A stretch of DNA of 64,000 bases, from contig BDDD01000173.1 of the NCBI GenBank assembly GCA_001972305.1, positions 124,001 through 188,000 on the forward strand, in the 5' to 3' direction. How positions within the stretch are numbered: the stretch's first letter is position 1; each line of letters starts with the position of its first letter. This stretch comes from Cephalotus follicularis (taxonomy: Eukaryota; Streptophyta; Magnoliopsida; Oxalidales; Cephalotaceae). Shown here one piece after another: positions 34,162-44,304 of this stretch. A program made the translations under genes and the position numbers. Below the pieces are notes generated by a model. It was not told the origin of the DNA, did not search any database, and saw only the letters and a list, made by a program, of their open reading frames with translations.

Positions 34162-34620
34162 TTGACGCCATGGGTGCGCGTCGACGCCATGGCCTTTTAT
34201 ACGAGAAAAGGGACGCACAACATGTTGGCGCCTAAGGTTTCTTACCTTAAGGCGTTGACACCAACAGAACACGGTAACGTCGAAGTGTCTGCCAGACATG
34301 GTGCGCTATTGACGTTGACTCCTAGGGTTAGTGTTGACACCTAGAGAGAATGTTGGCGCCTGAGTGGGTTGCCATGCATGTTGATGCCTAGAGAGGACGT
34401 TGACGCCTAAAGGAAATGTTTCACGTACTAACGCCTAGAGCTCGTGTTGGTGCCTGAGTGGGCCACCATACACGTTGACGCTTAGGATCGGCGTTAACGC
34501 TTAAAAGAACTGCATACACGTTGACGCTTAGGATAGGCGTTAACGCTTAAAAGAGACTGATTTCGTTTTGGAGCACAGGATGCGTACACGTTGACGCCTA
34601 GAGTTAGGGGTTGACGCCAA
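34162..34620. repeat. GTTGACGCC array with 19/28 spacing
   Basis: About 18 copies of G-TTGACGCC and variants (CGTTAACGC, TGTTGGCGCC). From 34334 the centres fall at 34334, 34353, 34381, 34400, 34428, 34447, 34475, 34494, 34521, 34540, 34591 and 34611. Spacings are 19, 28, 19, 28, 19, 28, 19, 27, 19, 51 and 20. The earlier copies (34162-34315) are less regular. Confidence 0.88.
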
Positions 34621-34763
34621 AATGGTCTGTCTACATTTTGAGCATATGTTTGCTTGCATGTGGCTATGGATTGGTACATATTTGAGTGAATATGTTATGG
34701 AAAGTACTTTATAGCACATAAAATACTTGAAAAGGATTTTGGATTACATTTAGAATAAATGTA

Positions 34764-35030
34764 GTATTTCAAGCGTTATTATATATAACTACTTGAACAT
34801 GTATTTTATGGTATTTCAAGCGTTATTACATATAATTACTTGAAACAGATTTTGGTATACATTTTGAACAAATGTAGTATTTCAAGCGTTATTACATATA
34901 ATTACTTGAAATAGATTTTGGATTACATTTTAAATAAATGTTGTATTTCAAGCGTTATTATATATAACTACTTGAAAATGTTTTTTGTGGTATTTCAAGC
35001 GTTATTACGTATAACTACTTGAAAATGTAT
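34764..35030. repeat. Tandem repeat GTATTTCAAGCGTTATTA
   Basis: The phrase starts at 34764, 34811, 34877, 34943 and 34990, with spacings 47, 66, 66 and 47. Each unit pairs TTTCAAG with a later CTTGAAA or CTTGAA, so each could fold back over a loop of roughly 18 nt. Confidence 0.88.
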
Positions 35031-35363
35031 TTCTGGATTGACCCCAGTACCACGAGACGGTTTGCCTGCCAGCTTTCCTATCTCGGGGCCGGGTTGGCTT
35101 GTTTGTTTGTGGGATGTTGTTCCTAGACTTGGACGGTCAGGCTGCGTGCCTTCCTAGCCTTGGTCGGTTAACATCATTGAGTGGTCGAGCTTTCCTCGCT
35201 TTGTGCTGGTTAGCCTCGATACACGTGGATTGTGTGGCATGGTTGTTTGCCTATTGTTAGATACATATATATGTATATGTATATATTGTGTATGCATCAT
35301 GAATACATTCATTTCATGACATCTATTATCGCTGTCCCCAAGGTACTTTTATGTTTTCTCTAC

Positions 35364-35384
35364 TTAGCCAGTGGATTCAGCTAA
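35364..35384 (+). repeat. LTR C 3'-end hairpin (TTAGC/GCTAA)
   Basis: TTAGC 35364-35368 and GCTAA 35380-35384, about 380-400 bp from the LTR end. The context CTTAGCCAGTG-GCTAACCC resembles LTR D and LTR A read on the minus strand. Confidence 0.55.
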
Positions 35385-35762
35385 CCCTATCAATTTCAAA
35401 TTCATGCAGTGGACTTGACGCCATTCAAGCAGAGGGAAGCGAAGCAAAGATGAAGTTGTATTTCTATTGAGAACTACAATATTGGATTGCTGTATTGAGG
35501 AGTTTTGTACTGATGGATTATTGTATTGAATATTGTTCACGCTCTGTTTCGAGAGCAGTCAACTATGGTGATGTTTATTATGGTAACATGTAGTATGGGA
35601 TGCATGTTACGTGTTTAAATTTGGCTTATTATTAAATGCTTCCACACTGATTATGTATGTTTGGAAAGTTTTTAATTTTTCGTTATTTTATATAAGCTGA
35701 ATATATGTTGATTGCCACGACCTAAAGGTCTATACTGTTGTATTTGGGAACGAGGTGTGACA

Positions 35763-37032
35763 ATGACCTTTCCAATCCTTATGGAACAAACTAGTCTAGT
35801 CCCCATCCCATCCGATCTAGATCTTATGGATAGAAAGACACCAAGGTTCACCATCAGATAGACGAGATAACCAAGAAAATTTGTGAATTGATGAAAGATA
35901 AGAAGGGCGCTTACCAACTCGATAGTAAGCCACCCCATACCAAGAAAATTTTAATGAATCCAATTATGAAAGGCTTCAAGGTCCTGACCATCGAACAATA
36001 TGATGATACCATAGACCTAGTTGACTTTATCGAGAAATTCAAGTTGATGATGTTACTGCATAAGGTGTCATATGAGATTATGCGTAGGGCCTTCCAGGCC
36101 ACTCTAAAGAAATTTTGACGAGTTTGGTGCTCGAAATTCTTGTTGAGATTGTTTGGATCCTTTACCTAGCTGGGACGATAATTCGTAAATCACTTCATAA
36201 GCATGCACCGCTACTAAAATAACATTTGCCTCACTAATGGTTGTTCGGCAAATACAAGTGAGTCTCTCTAAGAGTACATTAATCGGTTCAATAATGAAGA
36301 CCTGGAGGTGCAAGACTTGTATTTCTCAGTACCACTCACGATAATGGTGAATGAGATAACATTCACAAGGTTCAGCTTCTCACTTTCGAAGCAAACACCA
36401 CAGAAATTGGCCTAATTAATGAACGGATTAGAAAATTACATAAGTGCTTATGGGACTATGTCAGGTTGAAAAAATATAGATGAATGCTAAGGTTTGAACA
36501 AGAGAAAGGAAAGAGACAAGCCAAGATAGAGGAGAGATATGTTCTGATGACTACAACCTAACAATCGATAACCACAACAGGATGGAAGCCCAATAATAGG
36601 GTCCAAGAATTGCACTCCTCTAACAAGGTTGATAAGCGGCATCTTAATGGAGATTTGAGATTGACCTTACCTTCAGTCACCCGAAAACTCAAGTCTAACG
36701 ACAATAAGAGAGATCAATGACAAGTAAGCGATTCCATAGAGGGCACAGGCACAAGACTGAAGAATTGTTGACATTTGAAAAAGGAGATCAAAGCCTTAAT
36801 TCAATGTGGCTAGCTTAAAGCATACATCAGTGACAAGCCTAAAAAAATGAAAGACAGCTTAGGAGCTCACCAGTGATGAGCATTGATGACCAACAACCTA
36901 TCGTTGGAATAATTCACATAATTTTGGAATATTTTTTTTCTCATTCAGGTATCACAAATGGATCAACTATGAGTTTTTTTTTGTTGTTGTTCTTTCTTTC
37001 CGTTATTTTAAATACCAAAGTCATTCCAAGCC
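35763..37032 (+). pseudogene. Tat element gag, main fragment
   Basis: Continues 29469-29747 after element C. The readable frame at 35888-36118 has the Tat-type Gag core: NPIMKGFKVLTIEQYDDTID, then FIEKFKLMMLL, and RRAFQATLKK. Downstream, other frames show INRFNNEDLEVQDL (about 36280) and, near 36760-36845, HLKKEIKALIQCG, the C-terminal signature of this Gag. There are many stops and frameshifts. Pol is absent; the element is cut at 37032 by element D. Gag would form the capsid; this copy is a relic and the oldest layer of the left-hand nest. Confidence 0.7.
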
Positions 37033-37392
37033 TGTAACACCCCGCGCCCACAGGGAGGACACGTGGCATTACTCTCAATCCAATACACAATACAATGGTC
37101 GGTACTAGCAATATAAAAATGCGGAAAACTTAAAACATTGTAATACATATCAGTTGCGGAAGAAACAATACAAATATTTTACAATAAAGTCTTTTACAAT
37201 ACATTATCAATCCTTCAATACAATATTACAATACGGTACAATCCAAACTTCACTACAATCTCATAACCAGTCCTGCGGTACCCAAACAGTCATGCAATCA
37301 ATCGAGTCTTCAGTCCTTCTGTCCGCTGCTACCTGCTGCCCTACCTATGCCGCACACAAAGGTACAACACAGCCCCACCCCGAAGGATGGGG

Positions 37393-37409
37393 TTAGCCAC
37401 ACTGGCTAA
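37393..37409 (-). repeat. LTR D 3'-end hairpin (TTAGCC/GGCTAA)
   Basis: Six-pair stem with loop ACACT, 360 bp from the LTR 3' end. Also present at the edge of the gap (44668-44684) and in the D-type copies (54418-54434 and near 55332). Confidence 0.65.
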
Positions 37410-38410
37410 GCAGAAACCCCATGCAGCATGTATGCATGTACAATGTGCAATATCAGTGACAATCAATGCAATATCAATGTGCGGTATACAATATCAATGC
37501 ATGACATGGCAAATGTACATGTACAATTGGCGATCAAACTACCCGTATGACAGTGGCCCTTAACAGAGCATACGGATAGGATCTATAACAAACAATCAAA
37601 CAATCAATTGCAGACACTCAATGGTGGTGTATGAAACACCCAATCAATCAATCAATATCCTATAGAGCATGCGACCGAGTCAATACAATTTCAATCGGTT
37701 AGCAGTGATCAATCCCACGGAAGGTAGTCTTTCAAAAAGGGTGGGAGATCTATCTACGGTTTCCAGATTGATCAGGTCTGGAACTCATAGATCTTACAGC
37801 CTATGGCTGGGTCAATTGATCTCGATGAGCTACAACCGAGGGAGCTACTGATACCGTTAGAGAGCTACGGCCTCAAGGGAGCATCAATCGACAATCAATC
37901 GGTACCGCTCGTTAGCGGGTCAGTACAATACAATAAATGAAGCGATCGGCAGAATAGGTGGACAGAGTCAACAACCTAACATGCCGACACGAATCATGAG
38001 GTCGCTCTATAGGATCCATACAATACAATCAATCAATCGATCGAGTCAATACAATATTGGGTAAAGTCAATAAGTGGTGGTGTCTAATGGAGAAATGGGA
38101 ACGTGCGTCCATCGTACCGACTTAGGCTCGCAACAACACTCACGACTCAAGCAATCGATCAATGTATCAATACAACATCGAAGCAAGGCCAATAAGTGGT
38201 GGTGCCTAATGGAGAGATGGGAACATGCATCCATTTTACCGACTTAGACTCGCAGCAACACTCATGACCCAAGCAATCAATCGGTCAGTGTAATCATTAA
38301 AATTGTTTTCAAACACTTGAACACCTCAAGTGAGGATCCGGTCAAGTGGCGATGTGAAAAGAAGTGGAAAACTAGCTTTAAAACAGTTAAAAACTCCTTT
38401 CAGTACATTA

Positions 38411-38745
38411 GGCGTCGATGTCTTTGGTGAAAGACATCGACTCCTCTTAAAACGGAGGAAAGACGTCGATGTCTTTAGAAATACGTCGATGTCTTTCCCT
38501 ATTTATGTAGAGAACTGGACAAAGACGTCGACATCCTTGGAGAAAGGCGTCGACGCTTTTCAATAAAAACAGCCTGAGAATGCTCATCGATTTTCGGCAT
38601 CGATGTCTTTCCAGGGGAGAGACATCTCGAGGCAAAGACGTTGACGTCTTTGAAATACGTCGATGTCTTTGCTGCAGAATCAAGGATAAGGCACTCAGAT
38701 GAAAAAGACATCGACATCTTTGGGCTAAGGGTCGATGTCTTTCCC
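38411..38745. repeat. AAAGACGTCGATGTCTTT palindrome array
   Basis: TCGA centres at 38415, 38437, 38466, 38486, 38528, 38550, 38587, 38600, 38627, 38660, 38711 and 38732, plus a TTGA at 38641. Several spacings are near 21 or its double (22, 20, 42, 22, 21), with 29 and irregular steps elsewhere. Arms AAAGAC/GTCTTT are common to most copies. Confidence 0.9.
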
Positions 38746-39184
38746 GGGCAGAGTCGATTTTTAGGTAGAAAGTAGGGCCAATCTCAAGCCAAAATCCAAT
38801 TAAACGACATTCTTCCAAAATCAAAGTTTACAATCAATCATTTGAGGTTAGTAAAACTAGTTACAACCTTCCAAATTCAATTTCAATCCTTTAATTAACA
38901 ATTAGGTCAAGGGTTAGCTATAAACCCTAAAAACCTCAATTCACTCAATTCAATCACTCAATCACTCAATCAATCATGCAATTCAGTCAATCAATCAATA
39001 AAGCAATAGACAATTCGGTGAAGAAGTCCTACCTATCACTGAAGCTTCAAAAGTTGAGCTTCCAATCACTCAATCGGTTGCTATGTCGTTCAATCACCAA
39101 TCCACTCCTTGCAATTGCTGTTCTTATCGATGGAGATGCAATCCGGGGCTACAATGGTGGAAGATGGAGGCTGCCAGCAAGAGG

Positions 39185-39186
<2 letters not shown>

Positions 39187-39229
<43 letters not shown>
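39187..39229. repeat. GA microsatellite in LTR D
   Basis: Pure GA run of about 40 bp downstream of the likely TATA box in the transcribed direction. Shorter GA tracts occupy the same place in the right LTR (about 45670) and in the D-type LTR (about 59800). Confidence 0.9.
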
Positions 39230-39233
<4 letters not shown>

Positions 39234-39442
39234 GGAAATATGAGAGTAAGAAGAGAAAGAATTGACTTATATAGTCAATTCGATCAACTCTCCGAAACTC
39301 AGCCCAAAATCCTGACTATACATACATGCGATCAATACAATATCAATAGGTACAAGAATACCTCAATTCAATATAGTTCAGTAAGGTACAATACGGTACG
39401 ATGTATGCATGAACAGTGCCAAAGGGAATTCGGGTCGTCACA

Positions 39443-39460
39443 TTCTCCCCTCCTTAAAGG
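39443..39460 (-). other. Element D polypurine tract
   Basis: Minus strand CCTTTAAGGAGGGGAGAA, directly before the LTR start TGTGACGACCC. Confidence 0.88.
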
Positions 39461-39495
39461 AATCTGGTCCCCAGATTCATTGGTCAAATGATCAA

Positions 39496-41049
39496 TCAAT
39501 CAAATAGGAAAGGATATGTCTCTCTCATATCATCCTCGCGCTCCTAGGTGCGCTCCATAGAAGCATGATACTGCCATAGAACACTGACCAAAGGGATGGT
39601 CTTGTTCCTCAATACTCTGATCTGTCGGTCAACAATCTGTAAAGGAGTCTCTGTAAAAGATAAGTCAGGTTCCAGCTGAATCTGACCATACTCAATGATG
39701 TGTGAAGGATCTCGAACATATTTCCTCAACTGAGAAACATGGAACACATCATGCACTCCCGACAATGCTGGAAGCAGGGCAAGCCTGTAAGCAAGTCGGC
39801 CAATCCGATCCAATACCTCGAAAGGTCCAATAAAACGAGGAGAAAGCTTTGCTTTCTTCCCGAATCTCATGACTCCTTTAGTGGGCGACACTTTGAGGAA
39901 GACATGGTCACCAACCCTAAACTCCAAAACTCTGCGATGAACATCAGCATAGCTTTTCTGTCTACTCTGTGCAACAATCAGTCGGTCTCTTATCAATTTC
40001 ACTTTCACTGTGGAAATCTGTACAATCTCTGGCCCCAAAAAACTCTTTTCACCGACCTCATCCCAACAAACTGGTGATCGGCACTTCCTACCATATAAGG
40101 CTTCATAGGGAGCCATCTGTATGCTCTCGTGATAACTGTTGTTATATGAGAACTCAATCAAATGCAAGTAGTCATGCCAACTACCTCCAAAGTGGAGTAC
40201 ACATGCTCGAAGCATGTCCTCCAATGTCTGAATGGTCCTTTCGGACAAACCATCTGTTTGGGGATGAAAAGCAGTGCTGAAACTCAACTTTATACCCATA
40301 GCTACCTGTAACTTCCTATAAAACCCGGAAGTGAAGCGAGAGTCTCGATCTGAAACAATGCTGACAGGAGCTCCATGTGCCTTAACAATCTCTTTCATGA
40401 ACAATCTGGATAACTTCTCTCTAGAATAAGTCATCCGAATCGGTTGAAAGTGGGCCGACTTCGTGAGTCGATCGACCACAACCCATATACCATCATGTCT
40501 GTCATGAGTCAGAGGCAACCCAGACACAAAATCCATGGTTAAATGCTCCCATTTCCACTCAGGGATGAGCAAAGGCTGAAGCAAGCCTGCCGGTCTCTGG
40601 TGCTCTGCCTTAACTTGCTGACAAGTGAGGCATCTCGATACAAACTCTGCGATTTCTCTCTTCATGCCAATCCACCTATAGCTAAGTTTTAGGTCACGAT
40701 ACATCTTCGTACTCCCTGGGTGGACAGAAAGACGAGATTTATGAGCTTGAGAAAGAAGCTCTTCCTTCAACTCGCTATCAGTTGGAACACAAATTCTGTT
40801 CCTGTATCTCAATAACCCATCTGTAGAGAGAGAGAAATAGGGTTTCAATCCTTCATCATTAGCAGTAGTCACTTTCTGTAATTCAATATCAACTATTTGT
40901 GCATCTCTAATCCGGTCAAGCAATACAGGTTGCACCTGAATATGGGAAAGAGTCATACAAGATAGCTTACGACTCAATGCATCTACAACGACATTTGCTT
41001 TTCCAGGATGGTATTCAATGTCACAATTTATAATCATTAAGAAGCTCAA
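39496..41049 (-). CDS. Element D integrase (longest open frame in the window)
   Basis: A 501-codon open stretch starting in the RNase H tail ([16 protein letters not shown]) and covering the whole integrase. The H-H-C-C zinc domain is [12 protein letters not shown] then [11 protein letters not shown]. All three catalytic regions are present: [22 protein letters not shown] and [11 protein letters not shown]. The C-terminal part has [10 protein letters not shown] and [20 protein letters not shown] at 39544-39546 replaces the Trp expected after MERT; the same frame then reads [15 protein letters not shown] to a stop at 39496-39498. A frameshift near 41030 separates it from RNase H. Integrase joins element cDNA to target DNA; here it lacks an upstream start and would not be made from the normal polyprotein. 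Confidence 0.9.
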
Positions 41050-41690
41050 ACCACCTCCTCTGTCTCATGTTCAATTCCTTCTGTGAAAAGAGATATCTCA
41101 AACTCTTATGATCATTGAAAACTGTGAACTTGGTCCCATAAAGGTAGTGACGCCATTTCCCAAGAGCAAAGACAATGGACGCCAACTCCAAGTCATGCAC
41201 TGGGTAGTTTTCCTCATGTGGTTTGATCTTCCTCGATGCATATGCAATCACTTTGCCGTATTGCATAAGAACACAACCAAGCCCCTTTCCAGAAGCATCG
41301 GTGTATACAACAAAGTCTTCGTTCCCGTCTGGCAAGGCTAGGACAGGAGCAGAAATCAATCTGTCTTTCAATTCTTGAAAACTTCTTTCACAATCACTAT
41401 CCCATACAAAGACAGCGTTCTTTTGTGTCAAACTGGTCAACGGTGTTGCAATACGGGAAAATCCCTCAACAAACCGACGATAATACCCTGCTAAACCCAA
41501 GAAGCTGCGAACTTCGGAAGCATTCATCGGTCGTTTCCAATCTTTCACTGCCTCTACTTTCGATGGATCCACTGATAAACCGTCACCAGAGACAATATTC
41601 CCTAGAAAAGCAACCTCCGATAGCCAAAACTCGCACTTGTCGAATTTGGCATACAATCGATGATCCCTCAATGTTTGCAATACAATTTAG
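41021..41690 (-). pseudogene. Element D RT connection and RNase H
   Basis: Open from [17 protein letters not shown] to LNDYKL. Contains [16 protein letters not shown] and the RNase H motif [19 protein letters not shown] at 41687-41689 precedes it and a one-base frameshift near 41030 ends it, so it is cut off from both RT and integrase. Confidence 0.88.
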
Positions 41691-42346
41691 AGGTGCAGGG
41701 CATGCTCCTCATCGGTCCTGGAATAGACCAAGAGGACGTCAATGAACACTACAATGAACTGATCCAAATACTATCTGAACACTCGGTTCATCAGGTCCAT
41801 GAAAGTCGCAGGAGCATTAGTCACACCAAAAGGCATAACCAAGAACTCATAATGGCCATATCTCGATCTGAAAGCCGCCTTTTGAATATCCTTTGGTCTG
41901 ACTTTCAACTGGTGGTAGCCCGATCTCAAGTCGAGCTTAGAAAACATTGTCGCTCCTCTAAGCTGGTCGAACAGCTCGTCAATGTGCGGTAGAGGGTACT
42001 TATTCTTCACTGTAACTTTATTGAGTTGTCGGTAGTCAATACACATACGGAGCGATCCATCTTTCTTCTTGACAAAAAGAACAGGTGCTCCCCAGGGTGA
42101 AGCACTAGGTCTGATAAAACCTTTGTCGAGAAGATTCTGTAACTGTATCTTTAATTCTTTCAACTCTATCGGTGCCATTCGGTATGGTGCTCGAGAAATC
42201 GGTGCAGATCGTGGTATAAGATCAATCACAAATTCTATCTCTCTGTCTGGCACCAACGACGTCAAATCCCGAGGAAAAACATCTCCAAACTCGCAAACCA
42301 CTAGAATATCTTCCAGTTCTGGCCGCCATCTGTCAGTATCGAGCAC
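41690..42346 (-). pseudogene. Element D reverse transcriptase, catalytic box lost
   Basis: Standard gypsy RT motifs: [46 protein letters not shown] and [20 protein letters not shown] at 41771-41773 splits NRVFR from YLDQF. The catalytic box reads FIDV (41735-41746) instead of FIDD, so one metal-binding Asp is Val. Two inactivating changes in one enzyme indicate long inactivity. Confidence 0.9.
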
Positions 42347-42454
42347 ATGTGCCAGAAACCCCTGGCATCCCTGTCATAACAATCTGTCCGCATGTAAAGC
42401 CAAAATCATCGAAACAAACAATGGCTCTAAGGTGCAAAGAAACCGAAAAGGTGG

Positions 42455-42757
42455 TCATCCCGGAGGACTAAAAACCACTACTTTCCGATGACAATCCACC
42501 TGAGCAAAGCTAGAAGACAACCAAACCATGCCAAGAATCACATCTAGACAATCCATCGGTAAAACAATAAGATCGGCTAATAAGCAACGATCATCAATCT
42601 CAACAATACAATCTCTACACACTCGATCGGTGGTCGCTGACTCACCGAGAGGTGTGGATACCTCCATAAATAAAGGGAGGTACTCGGGTCTCAACCCAAT
42701 ATGGGAGACAAAATACAATGCAATGAATGAATGGGATGAACCCAGATCAATAAGAAC
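42455..42757 (-). pseudogene. Element D protease
   Basis: After a TGA at 42758-42760 the frame reads VLIDLGSSHSFIA, where the D-T/S-G triad has become D-L-G, and ends with VILGMVWL in place of GMDWL. Another stop is at 42455-42457. Inactive by these substitutions. Confidence 0.85.
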
Positions 42758-44122
42758 TCATGCTGGAAGCTGAAAGAGTCGAATGGTACCTCCAATCACA
42801 ACAACTGACCCTGCTGCAGCACTCGGTTCCATAGCAAACACTCTAGCCTGAACTGTTGGAGCAGAACTCATAGGCTGCTTCCCCCTGGACTGCGAAGTCC
42901 CACGAGAAAAAGATGGTACACTAGTTGTCGGTCCTGGTGGAGGCGGTGCCCGCTGTGTCTGATCAAATCCTCTAGGACGAGAACTCCGAGGACAATCTCT
43001 AGCAATGTGGTCAGGACCACCACAAACCAAGCAATGGCCTAAGAACCATCTACAATTCTCAGAAGTATGGTTGATCTTCTGACAATGCACACAAGGAACC
43101 GTAGTACTCTGATTACAACTCTCAAAAAGTCTGGAGGGTGTACCCTGACTAGGTGCTGAAGATCGGTCTCCTCGACGTGCGTTCCTCGATCTGCCTTTCC
43201 TCTGGGAACGGGACAGATTCCCGCTATCCTGATTGCTACCCTGAGAACCAGGTGAGGGGCTACTATCAGTCTTCTGTGATTTAGTACTGCCACTGTCTCT
43301 ACCACTCTGCCAAGAAGAAGGAGTAGGCCTGGTGCGGGCTGCATTCCTCATCAATTTAGCTTCAGCTGCAATATCCTCAAGCTGCATAGCTCGGGAAGAA
43401 ATATCTGATATGGAGGTCAACCCCAAGGGAGTCAATTGCCTCCTCAAATCCAATCTCAGTCCCCGAAGGAACTTCTTTGCTCTACGCTCTTGGCCTTCCA
43501 CTAAGTATGGGGCAAATCGGGCTAACTGCATGAACCTCGCCTCATACTCAGCAACTGTCATGCTTCCTTGTACCAAGTTAGCAAATTCAATCTCTCTTCT
43601 GTCTATCTCTACCTGAGGGTAGTACCTTGCATAGAATTCTCTTTTGAAGGCATCCCAAAAGTGGACTATACCATTTCTTGTCCAATCTGTATTAACCATA
43701 GCCCACCAGTGCTCGGCTTCTCCTTGGAGCATATACACTGCCAATACCAATCTCTGTTCATCATCACATCCCATGACCTCAAAAAACTTTTCCAGATGGA
43801 TTAACCAAGACTCAGCAAGGGTAGGGTCAGGGAGTCCTACAAATGCTGGAGGCTGTAACTTTAAGAAGCGGCTCAACATGTCTTCCCTCCTTGGTCTACG
43901 TTCCACTCTAGCCTGTTGACGTCCCATCAGAGTATGCATCAGTGCCATAGTGTCACACAATTGTCTCCAAACCTCAGGGTCAGCACCCACTGGTGGAGCA
44001 TTGGGATCATACTCTGGAAAAGCATTACCAGGAGCCGGTTCATCATCAACAGGAGCAGGGGCAGGAGCAAGGGTAGGACCATTCCTTCCACCCCGTCGGC
44101 CACGCCTTCCTCTGTTTTCCAT
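42758..44122 (-). CDS. Element D gag
   Basis: Open frame; I place the start at MENRGRRGRRGGRNG (44122) rather than 12 codons upstream, because the D-type copy starts at the same place with MNNRGRRGHRGG. About 454 residues. The N-terminus is Arg/Gly- then Pro-rich. The capsid-like Gag domain follows (MLSRFLKLQPPAFVGLPDP, GEAEHWW, FLRGLRLDLRRQ). After a Ser/basic-rich stretch come two zinc knuckles, CVHCQKINHTSENC and CLVCGGPDHIARDC, both CX2CX4HX4C and intact. Gag coats the element RNA. It is in one frame with protease and RT, so a fused gag-pol is the ancestral form. It could still be made if transcribed. Confidence 0.9.
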   Translation of the reverse strand: MENRGRRGRRGGRNGPTLAPAPAPVDDEPAPGNAFPEYDPNAPPVGADPEVWRQLCDTMALMHTLMGRQQARVERRPRREDMLSRFLKLQPPAFVGLPDPTLAESWLIHLEKFFEVMGCDDEQRLVLAVYMLQGEAEHWWAMVNTDWTRNGIVHFWDAFKREFYARYYPQVEIDRREIEFANLVQGSMTVAEYEARFMQLARFAPYLVEGQERRAKKFLRGLRLDLRRQLTPLGLTSISDISSRAMQLEDIAAEAKLMRNAARTRPTPSSWQSGRDSGSTKSQKTDSSPSPGSQGSNQDSGNLSRSQRKGRSRNARRGDRSSAPSQGTPSRLFESCNQSTTVPCVHCQKINHTSENCRWFLGHCLVCGGPDHIARDCPRSSRPRGFDQTQRAPPPPGPTTSVPSFSRGTSQSRGKQPMSSAPTVQARVFAMEPSAAAGSVVVIGGTIRLFQLPA

Positions 44123-44290
44123 TTCTATAAGAGACAACAATGGGATGATCAGATGCAATCACTTTCAATTCCAATATCAATCACTTTTCCAATAACAATA
44201 GCATGAATAAGCAAGAACACATATCATGCAAATCCATTAGTCAATCTCAATCAACGCATTTATATACTTAGCTAGCAGGCCGACCAATGT

Positions 44291-44301
44291 CTCTGATACC
44301 A
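44291..44301 (-). other. Element D primer binding site (tRNA-Met)
   Basis: Minus strand TGGTATCAGAG, 3 nt inside the LTR. Confidence 0.92.
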
Positions 44302-44304
44302 TAC

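Larger units (their letters stand above)
29748..35762 (+). mobile_element. Gypsy-type solo LTR C with LTR G inside
   Basis: TGTAACGCCCCAG at 29748 to GAGGTGTGACA at 35762, flanked by ATGAC on both sides (29743-29747 and 35763-35767). Subtracting G (30970-33858) leaves about 3.1 kb without PBS, PPT or pol, so it is a long solo LTR. It holds a GA microsatellite, a GTTGACGCC array (34162-34620), a tandem repeat (34764-35030) and the hairpin at 35364-35384. Plus orientation is inferred from the GGTGTGACA end and is less certain. Confidence 0.8.
37033..39442 (-). repeat. Element D 3' LTR
   Basis: 2410 bp, TGTAACACCCCGCG to GGGTCGTCACA. Contains the hairpin (37393-37409), the palindrome array (38411-38745), a GA microsatellite (39187-39229) and a minus-strand TATATAAG-like box near 39264-39275. 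Confidence 0.93.

Noticed and set aside
37033-37410. Autonomous small element with its own ends
   Set aside because: It is the 3' end of LTR D and matches three other places only as part of that LTR.
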